Assembly (NCBI GenBank): GCA_029864065.1
Contig: JAOTUD010000131.1
Span: 1 to 7,171 of the forward strand
DNA from: Gammaproteobacteria bacterium
Lineage (GTDB): Bacteria; Pseudomonadota; Gammaproteobacteria; GCA-001735895
Reading direction: 5' to 3'
Length of the DNA: 7,171 nucleotides
Shown here piece by piece: positions 1 to 5,142 of this stretch (position 1 is its first letter; each line of letters starts with the position of its first letter). The position numbers and the translations under genes were made by a program. Under the pieces are notes generated by a model that did no database searches, was not told the origin of the DNA, and was given only the letters and a program-made list of their open reading frames with translations.

Positions 1-132
1 GATAAAGAAAAGCGCCTGCTGCCGGTGTAGGCAAACCTTCAGCGGACCCTGCGCGCTGGTCAGCCAAAAGTCCAGGCGCACACCGTCCTGCTCGTCAAAC
101 CACTGGCGCGTCAGTAAAAATGCCGGGATCAA
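1..132 (-). CDS. polB: DNA polymerase II (family B), N-terminal fragment, cut by left edge
   Basis: Only the first 44 codons are present; the gene continues beyond position 1. DNA polymerase II is a family B polymerase with 3'-5' exonuclease used in repair and replication restart, usually near 780 residues. The minus-strand frame reads AFLLTRQW at residues 4-11 and DFWLTSAQGPLKV at about 21-33. These match, from memory, the Escherichia coli PolB N-terminus (GFILTRHW and SFWLATDNGPLQV) with the same spacing. No ATG is available: an in-frame TAA lies 24 bp upstream of a TTG at 132-130. Using that TTG gives an N-terminus one residue shorter than the E. coli protein, so I take it as the start. 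The Shine-Dalgarno is weak (GGA and CAGG just upstream). The gene is divergent from the lyase gene. Polymerase and exonuclease motifs lie outside the window. The identity rests on about 40 residues, but the match is distinctive. Confidence 0.85.
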   Translation of the reverse strand, partial: MIPAFLLTRQWFDEQDGVRLDFWLTSAQGPLKVCLHRQQALFFI

Positions 133-151
133 GGGCCTGTTTCCGAAAGTA

Positions 152-165
152 GGTTAAATTTAACC
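152..165. promoter_or_regulatory. Perfect 14-bp palindrome in the divergent polB/lyase promoter region, candidate operator
   Basis: The sequence GGTTAAATTTAACC is a perfect inverted repeat in the 90 bp between two divergent genes. It lies 20 bp upstream of the polB TTG and 57 bp before the lyase ATG. AT-rich perfect dyads in divergent promoters are common regulator binding sites, so an operator is a reasonable inference. No regulator gene is visible in the window, so the binding protein is unknown. Confidence 0.4.
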
Positions 166-189
166 CGCATTCTATTATCATCGCGGGTT
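162..189. promoter_or_regulatory. Second dyad overlapping the palindrome, containing -10-like sequences for both strands
   Basis: AACCCGC at 162-168 pairs with GCGGGTT at 183-189 around a 14-base AT-rich centre, and its left arm shares four bases with the 152-165 palindrome. The centre holds a plus-strand -10-like TATTAT (173-178). On the minus strand it holds GATAAT (180-175), 43 bases upstream of the polB TTG. Neither has a convincing -35 at 16-18 bp, so promoters here, if real, may depend on an activator. The lyase Shine-Dalgarno GGAGA follows at 213-217, five bases before its ATG. Confidence 0.3.
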
Positions 190-222
190 TCCGTGTAATT
201 AAGTGAATGACTGGAGAACGCC

Positions 223-1236
223 ATGCACCTGTCCCGCTTTCCGCGCCTGCATCTCGCCCACCTGCCCACCCCGCTCGAACCCATGCCGCGAATTTCCGAT
301 GAGCTCGGCGGCCCGAATATCTGGATCAAGCGCGATGACTGCACCGGATTGTCGTCCGGCGGCAACAAGACGCGCAAGCTCGAATTCCTGATGGCCGACG
401 CCGTGGCGCAGGGCGCCGATACCGTGATCACGCAGGGCGCCACCCAGTCCAACCACGCGCGCCAGACCTGCGCGGCCGCGGCGAAACTGGATTTCGAATG
501 CCACATCCTGCTCGAGGATCGCACCGGCTATCATGACGAGGCTTACGCCTGCAACGGCAACGTGCTGCTCGACCAGCTGCATGGCGCGACGATTTCGACG
601 CGCCCCGCCGACAGCGACATGAACGCCGAAATGGAGCAGCTGGCGCAACGGCTGCGCGATGACGGCAAGACGCCTTATATCATCCCGGGCGGCGGTTCGA
701 ACGAAATCGGCGCGCTCGGCTATGTCAACGCGGCGCTGGAGCTGATCCACCAGGCCAACGAACGCTCGCTGCGCATCGACCACCTGCTGCACGCAACCGG
801 CAGCACCGGCACCCAGGCCGGTCTCGTGCTCGGCATGGAGGCGATGAACAGCGGCATACCGGTTTACGGCGTCAGCGTGCGCGCACCCAAACAGCAACAG
901 GAGGAAAAGGTTTACGGACTGGTGCAGCGCACCGCCGAGTACATGGGCTACAGCCCGGACCTGGTGGCGCGGGAGAAGGTGGTCGCCAATAGCGATTACG
1001 TCGGCGAAGGTTACGGCCTGCCGACCGACGCCATGATCGAAGCGGTCAAGATGCTGGCGCGCTACGAGGGCATCCTGCTGGACCCGGTATACGCCGGCAA
1101 GGGCTTCTCCGGCCTGATCGACCTGATACGCAAGGGCCATTTCAAGAAAGGCGAAAACGTCGTGTTCCTGCACACCGGCGGCAGCGTGTCGCTGTTCGCC
1201 TATCCGAAAATCTTCGGCCTACCGGAATACAGCTAG
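223..1236 (+). CDS. cuyA: PLP-dependent L-cysteate sulfo-lyase / D-cysteine desulfhydrase family protein (CuyA-like)
   Basis: This is a 337-residue fold-type II PLP enzyme of the ACC deaminase/D-cysteine desulfhydrase family. Such enzymes eliminate the beta substituent and amino group of a cysteine-like amino acid, giving pyruvate, ammonia and sulfite (from L-cysteate) or sulfide (from D-cysteine). Seen directly: RFPR near the N-terminus; KRDDCTGLSSGGNKTRK with the Schiff-base lysine at K49; QSNH at 75-78; the phosphate loop TGSTGTQAG at 192-200; YEGILLDPVY at 281-290; HTGG at 317-320. It has no signal peptide, so it should be cytoplasmic. The KRDDCTGL, QGATQSNHARQT and GSTGTQ variants resemble remembered CuyA sequences more than E. 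coli DcyD (KRDDVTPMAMGGNK, SGSAGTHAG), so I favour a cysteate lyase. That substrate choice is an inference, and D-cysteine desulfhydrase is the main alternative. The start is supported by GGAGA at 213-217 and by the family-typical N-terminus. It likely forms an operon with the next gene (8-bp gap). No sulfite exporter or sulfonate transporter is visible nearby. Confidence 0.85.
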   Translation: MHLSRFPRLHLAHLPTPLEPMPRISDELGGPNIWIKRDDCTGLSSGGNKTRKLEFLMADAVAQGADTVITQGATQSNHARQTCAAAAKLDFECHILLEDRTGYHDEAYACNGNVLLDQLHGATISTRPADSDMNAEMEQLAQRLRDDGKTPYIIPGGGSNEIGALGYVNAALELIHQANERSLRIDHLLHATGSTGTQAGLVLGMEAMNSGIPVYGVSVRAPKQQQEEKVYGLVQRTAEYMGYSPDLVAREKVVANSDYVGEGYGLPTDAMIEAVKMLARYEGILLDPVYAGKGFSGLIDLIRKGHFKKGENVVFLHTGGSVSLFAYPKIFGLPEYS

Positions 1237-1244
1237 ATCCCGGC

Positions 1245-2453
1245 ATGACCAAACCGGTTTTCAGCAAGCCCTTTACCCAGCAGGAACCGATTCCCGAGGC
1301 CGCGATCGAGCGCGCCGTCGAAGTGATGCGCTCGGGCCGGCTGCACCGCTACAACCTGCTCGAAGGTGAAACCGGCGAAGCCGCGAAGCTGGAGCAGGAG
1401 TATGCCGCCTACATGGGCCAGCGCTACTGCCTGGCCTGCAGCTCGGGCGGTTACGCGCTGCATATCGCGCTCAAGGCAGCCGGGCTGAAACCGGGCGAGC
1501 CGGTGCTCAGCAACGCCTTCACGCTGGCGCCGGTGCCCGGCGCGATCGATAACGCCGGCGGCAAGCCGGTGCTGGTCGAAATCGGGCGCGACTATTGCGT
1601 CGACCTGGCGCATCTCGAACAGATGATGCAACAGTCGAAGGCGCGTTTTTTCATACTCTCGCATATGCGCGGCCACATCGCTGACATGGACGCGATCACG
1701 GCGCTCTGCCAAAAATACTCGGTGACGCTGATCGAGGATTGCGCGCACACGATGGGCGCGAGCTGGGACGGCAGGAAATCGGGCACCTTCGGCAAGGTGG
1801 GCTGTTTCAGCACGCAAACCTACAAGCACCTCAACTCGGGCGAGGGCGGCTTGCTGACGACCGACGACGATGAAGTCATCGCGCGCGCGATCATTTACTC
1901 GGGTTCGTACATGCTCTACCAGCGCCACGGCACGCTGCCGGAGGCGCGGGTGTTCGACGCGATCAAGCTCGACACGCCGAACTACAGCGGGCGCATGGAT
2001 AACCTGCGCGCCGCGATTTTACGTGCCCAGCTACCCGACCTCGAACAGAACTGCGCGCGCTGGAACGAACGCTACCGCGCGCTGGAAGCCCGACTACGGG
2101 AAAATTCACAGATACTGCTGCCGCCACGGCCCGACAAGGAATCCTATGTCGGCAGCTCGTTACAATTTCGCGTCGAGCAATTCGATAACCAGCAGGTAGC
2201 GGCCTTCATCGCCGCCAGCGCGGCGCGCGGCGTCGAGTTGAAGTGGTTTGGCGGCGCCGAGCCGCACGGCTTTACCAGCCGCTACGATAGCTGGCGTTAC
2301 ATCGAAAAGGCACAGCACTTGCCGCAAACGCTGGAAATCCTCGCGACCACCTTCGACCTGCGTATACCGCTGACCTTCTCGGTCGAAGATATGGCGCTGA
2401 TCGGCGCCATCATCGACGACGAGGTCGAAATTCGGCTCGGCTCACAAGCCTGA
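1245..2453 (+). CDS. DegT/DnrJ/EryC1/StrS-family PLP aminotransferase-like protein, substrate unknown
   Basis: This is a 402-residue fold-type I PLP protein. Family members usually transfer an amino group to keto-sugars (often nucleotide-linked) or cyclitols; some are dehydratases. Seen directly: CSSGGYALHIAL at 65-76 in place of the usual SGTxAL phosphate-binding segment; IEDCAHTMGA at 163-172 with the pyridine-nitrogen aspartate D165; TYKHLNSGEGG at 192-202 with the Schiff-base lysine K194; and NYSGRMDNLRAAILRAQL at 246-263, matching the family's conserved helix. The PLP machinery is therefore complete. The C-terminal third (about 295-402) is less typical and I cannot assign it to a sugar subgroup. 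It starts 8 bp after the lyase stop with no clear Shine-Dalgarno, so it is probably translationally coupled. No glycosyltransferase, epimerase or other sugar-nucleotide gene is nearby, and the partner is an amino-acid lyase. A role on an amino or keto acid linked to the lyase is thus conceivable, but that is inference only. Confidence 0.85.
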   Translation: MTKPVFSKPFTQQEPIPEAAIERAVEVMRSGRLHRYNLLEGETGEAAKLEQEYAAYMGQRYCLACSSGGYALHIALKAAGLKPGEPVLSNAFTLAPVPGAIDNAGGKPVLVEIGRDYCVDLAHLEQMMQQSKARFFILSHMRGHIADMDAITALCQKYSVTLIEDCAHTMGASWDGRKSGTFGKVGCFSTQTYKHLNSGEGGLLTTDDDEVIARAIIYSGSYMLYQRHGTLPEARVFDAIKLDTPNYSGRMDNLRAAILRAQLPDLEQNCARWNERYRALEARLRENSQILLPPRPDKESYVGSSLQFRVEQFDNQQVAAFIAASAARGVELKWFGGAEPHGFTSRYDSWRYIEKAQHLPQTLEILATTFDLRIPLTFSVEDMALIGAIIDDEVEIRLGSQA

Positions 2454-2492
2454 CGCCCGGCGCGGGGTCACTCCGCGGTCGCCTCGCGGGCG
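2454..2492. terminator. GC-rich nested dyad between convergent genes, possible bidirectional termination structure
   Basis: CGCCCG (2454-2459) pairs with CGGGCG (2487-2492). Inside it, CGCGG (2461-2465) pairs with CCGCG (2473-2477). The structure fills nearly all of the 46-bp gap between the convergent aminotransferase-like and SPOR genes. Neither strand has a T-run after it, so it is not a canonical intrinsic terminator. The position is what suggests termination. Confidence 0.3.
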
Positions 2493-2499
2493 CGGCCCG

Positions 2500-2997
2500 T
2501 TATTGCTGCAGGCTGCGCTGCATGTACTTGATATCGTTTTCGATCAGAAGGTTCTTGGCCTGCGACAGCCTGCTCTCGCTCGCGAACGGCCCGAGCTGCA
2601 CGCGGTGCCAGGTTTCATCGTTGACCACGGCGGACTTGATTTTCGCCTCCAGGCCGAGGAAAGCCAGCTGCGCTTTCAGGCTGTCCGCCTCCTCGACGCT
2701 GTGGAAGGATCCGACCTGCAGTATCGACTGATTCGTCGTTTCCTTGTTGATGACCGGATTTTCGATCGCGTCGCGATCTTCTTCCGAAATCGGAATTTCG
2801 ACCTCGCGCTCCGGCAACACCGAGTAAAAATCGATGGTCGGCTTGTTCTCGCTGCCGCTGGACTGTCGCTCCTTGCTGCTACCTGAACCGCTGCTGACGA
2901 TCTTTTGATCGAGAAACAGGATAAATGCCACGAACGATATCAGCAGCAACAGCAGAAATGCCCAGACCCAGATCGATGTAGACTCTTTTTTCGCCAT
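2500..2997 (-). CDS. SPOR-domain inner-membrane protein (FtsN-like)
   Basis: This 165-residue protein has a bitopic layout: a short basic N-terminus (MAKK), one hydrophobic segment at about 9-29, a Ser/Gly-rich linker (35-50), then a periplasmic region. The segment IDFYSVLPEREVEIP (55-69) is typical of FtsN-like proteins found beside argS. Residues 90-163 form a SPOR domain, with LQVGSF at 93-98 and WHRVQLGPF at 130-138. SPOR domains bind peptidoglycan stripped of stem peptides at division sites, so septal localisation is expected from family knowledge. The protein is much shorter than E. coli FtsN (319 residues) and I do not claim it replaces FtsN. It is the last gene of the priA-argS-SPOR run, six bases after the argS stop. 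In many gammaproteobacteria hslV and hslU follow, but here a convergent gene does. Confidence 0.85.
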   Translation of the reverse strand: MAKKESTSIWVWAFLLLLLISFVAFILFLDQKIVSSGSGSSKERQSSGSENKPTIDFYSVLPEREVEIPISEEDRDAIENPVINKETTNQSILQVGSFHSVEEADSLKAQLAFLGLEAKIKSAVVNDETWHRVQLGPFASESRLSQAKNLLIENDIKYMQRSLQQ

Positions 2998-3006
2998 GTG
3001 GTCCTA
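2998..3006 (-). promoter_or_regulatory. Shine-Dalgarno of the SPOR gene overlapping the argS stop codon
   Basis: Read on the minus strand, the junction is TAGGACCAC followed by ATG. The argS stop TAG overlaps an AGGA Shine-Dalgarno (3005-3002) that sits four bases before the SPOR start. This arrangement fits translational coupling of the two genes on one mRNA and supports the ATG at 2997. Confidence 0.65.
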
Positions 3007-4755
3007 CATTTTTTCGGGCGCTGAAACGCCCATCAGGTTCAGGCCGTTGCGCAGCACCTGCGCCACCGCCGCGGCGAGCGCGATGCGCGCGTCGCGCAGT
3101 TCGGTATCGCCGACGATGAACTGGTGGGCGTTGTACCAGGAATGAAAATGGTTGGCGAGTTCGCGCAGGTAGTTGACCACCAGGTGCGGCTCGCGGCGAT
3201 TCGCCGCCGATTCCACCCGTTCCGGAAACAGGCTTAATTGCTTTATCAGCGCCTGCTCGTGCTCGTTATCGAGACGCAGCAGGTTGGCCGTCTGCGTCGA
3301 TACCTCGATTCCCTTTTCGGCACACTGTCGCCTGACGCTGCAAATGCGCGCGTGCGCGTACTGCAGGTAGTAAACCGGGTTGTCGCTGGATTGCTCGCGC
3401 GCGAGGTCGAGATCGAAATCCATGTGCTGCTCGGCCTTGCGCATCACGTAGAAGAAACGGGCCGCATCCAGACCGACGTCTTCGCGCAATTGGCGCAGCG
3501 TGACGAACTCGCCGGAACGTGTCGACATCGCGATTTTTTCGCCGTTCTCGAACAGGTTGGCGAACTGCACCAGTTGAACCTCGAGGTTGTCGGCGACATA
3601 TCCCAGCGCGCTCAACGACGCCTTGACTCGCGGGATGTAACCGTGGTGATCGGCGCCCCAGATATTGATGACCTTGTCGAAGCCGCGTTCGAACTTGTTC
3701 ATGTGATAAGCGATATCGGAGGCAAAATAAGTGGTCTGGCCATTGTCTCGGCGCACCACCCGATCTTTTTCGTCACCGAAATCGGTGGAGCGAAACCACA
3801 GCGCGCCACCCTCTTCGTAGACATAGCCGTTATCCTGCAGGCGCGTGATGGCCTGTTCGATCAATCCTTCGTCGCCGAGCGAACGCTCCGAGAACCAGCA
3901 GTCGAAATCGACGCCGAATGCGTGCAGGTCGTTGCGGATAACGTCGACCAGCGTATCGAGCGCCAGGTCGAACACGACGCGGTACTCGTCTTCGCCGAGC
4001 AGGCCGTGGGCGTTGGCGATCAGGTCGTCGACGTGTCTTTCCTTGTCCCCCTGCGGAAAATCGGCGCAAACGTCGGCGAAAGCCTGGGCGGCGGGCTTGC
4101 GAAAGCGCTCGCCCTGCTCGCGATGCAGCGTCGCGGCGATGTCCCAGACGTAATCGCCCTGGTAGCCGTTGCTCGGGAAATCGATGGTTTCGCCGCAGAG
4201 CTCGAGATAACGCAGCCAGGTCGAGGTGCCGAGTATGTGCATCTGGCGGCCGGCATCGTTGACGTAGTATTCCTTCTGCACCTCGTAGCCGACGAAAGCG
4301 AGCAGGTTGGCCAGCGTGGCGCCATAGGCCGCGCCGCGGCCATGCCCGACATGCAGCGGTCCGGTAGGATTTGCCGACACGAACTCGACCTGGACCTTGA
4401 CTCCCGCGCCCTGCGCGCTGCCGCCGAACCGATCCCCCTGTTCGAGTATGCGATTGATGACAGACTGGCTCAGCGCGCTGGCGACGAAGAAATTGATGAA
4501 TCCCGGGCCGGCAATCTCGACCCTGTCGATCGAGTCGCATGCGGCCAGCCTGCCGACGATGGCGGCTGCCAGCTCGCGCGGCGGCATACCCGCCGGCTTT
4601 GCCAGCACCAGCGCGACGTTCGACGCGAAGTCGCCCTGGCCCGGATCCTTCGACGGGGTTACCTGGATATCGACACCGAGCCTGGGGGGAATTTGCGAAG
4701 ATTGCTCAAGCTCGCGCAGAGCCTGCGCGAGCAGATCGTTGATGATTTGCTTCAA
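3004..4755 (-). CDS. argS: Arginyl-tRNA synthetase (class I), TTG start
   Basis: This cytoplasmic enzyme attaches arginine to tRNA(Arg) using ATP. At 583 residues it has the full bacterial length. Domains seen in order: an N-terminal tRNA-binding domain with GDFASNVALVLAKPAG (41-56) and VEIAGPGFINFF (79-90); the catalytic HIGH-type motif as HVGH at 135-138 inside SANPTGPLHVGHGRG; YVNDAGRQ (164-171); WGADHHGYIPR (366-376); the KMSKS-position segment KIAMSTRSGEFV (407-418); and the C-terminal anticodon-binding domain ending in GLNLMGVSAPEKM. The start is TTG (4755-4753). The in-frame region between it and the upstream TAA, 45 bp away, has no ATG or GTG. The first residues MKQIINDLLAQAL align with the Pseudomonas ArgS N-terminus (MKDTIRQLIQQAL, from memory). 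No strong Shine-Dalgarno precedes the TTG. It lies downstream of priA across a 387-bp palindrome-rich gap and is coupled to the SPOR gene. Confidence 0.97.
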   Translation of the reverse strand: MKQIINDLLAQALRELEQSSQIPPRLGVDIQVTPSKDPGQGDFASNVALVLAKPAGMPPRELAAAIVGRLAACDSIDRVEIAGPGFINFFVASALSQSVINRILEQGDRFGGSAQGAGVKVQVEFVSANPTGPLHVGHGRGAAYGATLANLLAFVGYEVQKEYYVNDAGRQMHILGTSTWLRYLELCGETIDFPSNGYQGDYVWDIAATLHREQGERFRKPAAQAFADVCADFPQGDKERHVDDLIANAHGLLGEDEYRVVFDLALDTLVDVIRNDLHAFGVDFDCWFSERSLGDEGLIEQAITRLQDNGYVYEEGGALWFRSTDFGDEKDRVVRRDNGQTTYFASDIAYHMNKFERGFDKVINIWGADHHGYIPRVKASLSALGYVADNLEVQLVQFANLFENGEKIAMSTRSGEFVTLRQLREDVGLDAARFFYVMRKAEQHMDFDLDLAREQSSDNPVYYLQYAHARICSVRRQCAEKGIEVSTQTANLLRLDNEHEQALIKQLSLFPERVESAANRREPHLVVNYLRELANHFHSWYNAHQFIVGDTELRDARIALAAAVAQVLRNGLNLMGVSAPEKM

Positions 4756-4848
4756 GAGCTGGAACCCGTACCCGGATGGTAAAAATGAACCGGGATTTTA
4801 CCCGAGGCGTTGAGCCCGGGCCACCCATCATTTCGTTCAATTTGACCA

Positions 4849-4874
4849 ACCCCTTCCGCTCGCGTCGAAGGGGT
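4849..4874. repeat. REP-like hairpin upstream of argS
   Basis: ACCCCTTC (4849-4856) and GAAGGGGT (4867-4874) form a perfect 8-bp stem around a 10-base loop. TGA before and TCA after could extend it across a bulge. The AAGGGGTCAGAG portion resembles the GGGGTCAGAG-type palindromic repeats dispersed in many proteobacterial genomes; that resemblance is from memory. It lies about 94 bases upstream of the argS start, so it could be in the leader or promoter region. No T-run follows on either strand. Confidence 0.4.
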
Positions 4875-4905
4875 CAGAGCGCACATCGGTGAGCCATGGA
4901 GTAAT

Positions 4906-4937
4906 GGAATAAGACCAGCCGATTAGCGGTCTGATCC
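4906..4937. repeat. Imperfect dyad abutting the MITE-like element
   Basis: AGACC (4912-4916) pairs with GGTCT (4928-4932) and GGA (4906-4908) with TCC (4935-4937), leaving a small internal loop. The right arm ends exactly where the terminal repeat at 4938 begins. A related GGTCTGTTCC occurs on the other side of the element at 5064-5073. Confidence 0.3.
4928..4937 (+). repeat. Direct-repeat copy 1 (GGTCTGATCC); copy 2 at 5064-5073
   Basis: GGTCTGATCC ends at the left terminal repeat. GGTCTGTTCC (5064-5073) begins one base after the right terminal repeat and differs at one base. The likeness continues a little further, with GAATG following copy 1 and CGAATG following copy 2. This could be a decayed target-site duplication or part of the local palindrome family; the match is too short to decide. 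Confidence 0.3.
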
Positions 4938-4963
4938 GAATGGCACTTACTTATAGCTGTCAA

Positions 4964-4979
4964 GCCCGCGCAAGCGGGC
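4964..4979. repeat. Internal hairpin 1 of the MITE-like element
   Basis: GCCCGC (4964-4969) and GCGGGC (4974-4979) form a perfect 6-bp stem with a GCAA tetraloop. The CCCGCGCAAGCGGG core is the kind of palindrome repeated many times in proteobacterial genomes. Confidence 0.5.
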
Positions 4980-5013
4980 ATCTTGAGACAACTGGAAAGC
5001 GCTTGTTACAAGG

Positions 5014-5031
5014 TTCCCGCTGGCGCGGGAA
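5014..5031. repeat. Internal hairpin 2 of the MITE-like element
   Basis: TTCCCGC (5014-5020) and GCGGGAA (5025-5031) form a perfect 7-bp stem with a TGGC loop, followed by TGAC. This recalls the dispersed GTCATTCCCGC...GCGGGAA palindromes of many bacteria. A six-base T-run (5038-5043) begins six bases after the stem, which is too far for a typical intrinsic terminator on the plus strand. Confidence 0.5.
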
Positions 5032-5090
5032 TGACTCTTTTTTCGGTAAGCAAGTGCCATTCTGGTCTGTTCCCGAATGTTCCGAGACCT

Positions 5091-5112
5091 GCGCGGTCCG
5101 GACCAACCGCGC
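5091..5112. repeat. GC-rich dyad downstream of priA
   Basis: GCGCGGT (5091-5097) and ACCGCGC (5106-5112) form a perfect 7-bp stem with an 8-base loop, 30 bases past the priA stop. No T-run follows on the minus strand. It may be an RNA-stabilising or attenuating structure at the end of the priA transcript. Confidence 0.3.
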
Positions 5113-5120
5113 CTGGACAA

Positions 5121-5139
5121 GAGGCCTCTCGAGGGCCTC
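5121..5139 (-). terminator. Possible weak terminator hairpin just after priA
   Basis: On the minus strand, GAGGCC (5139-5134) pairs with GGCCTC (5126-5121) around a 7-base loop, three bases after the priA stop codon, followed by TTGT. The stem is short and the T-tract poor, so this is a candidate only. If it does not terminate, priA and argS could share a transcript running through the repeat-rich gap. Confidence 0.25.
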
Positions 5140-5142
5140 GAA

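Larger units (their letters stand above)
4938..5062. mobile_element. MITE-like 125-bp non-coding element with 16-bp terminal inverted repeats
   Basis: The left end GAATGGCACTTACTTA (4938-4953) and the right end TAAGCAAGTGCCATTC (5047-5062) are inverted copies matching at 15 of 16 bases. Between them lie two perfect hairpins, at 4964-4979 and 5014-5031, and no credible gene. Short length, terminal inverted repeats and lack of coding capacity are the signature of a miniature inverted-repeat transposable element or a compound palindromic repeat moved by an enzyme encoded elsewhere. It sits in the priA-argS gap without disrupting either gene. I cannot name the parent transposase, and whether other copies exist cannot be seen from one window. 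Confidence 0.55.

Noticed and set aside
137..152. LexA-box-like sequence CTGT-N8-GTAG just upstream of polB, whose E. coli homologue is SOS-induced
   Set aside because: Only one half-site matches the CTGT-N8-ACAG consensus; two of the four bases in the other half differ. It cannot be called a LexA site.
129..524. 131-codon minus-strand open frame ending over the polB start
   Set aside because: It runs in a different frame from polB, lies mostly opposite the lyase gene and has low-complexity composition.
199..1173. 324-codon minus-strand open frame opposite the lyase gene
   Set aside because: Antisense shadow of a clear PLP enzyme, with no recognisable motif.
3238..4782. 514-codon open frame on the plus strand opposite argS
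   Set aside because: It is a shadow of the GC-rich argS codons: no recognisable domain, and argS on the other strand carries every expected motif.
4935..4963. Perfect TTGACA on the minus strand near the left end of the MITE-like element, as an outward promoter
   Set aside because: At 16-18 bp spacing no -10-like hexamer is present (TTCGGA at 17 bp), so a promoter is not supported.
5014..5043. Hairpin plus T-run on the plus strand as an intrinsic terminator
   Set aside because: Six bases separate the stem from the T-run, and no plus-strand gene lies upstream that would need it.
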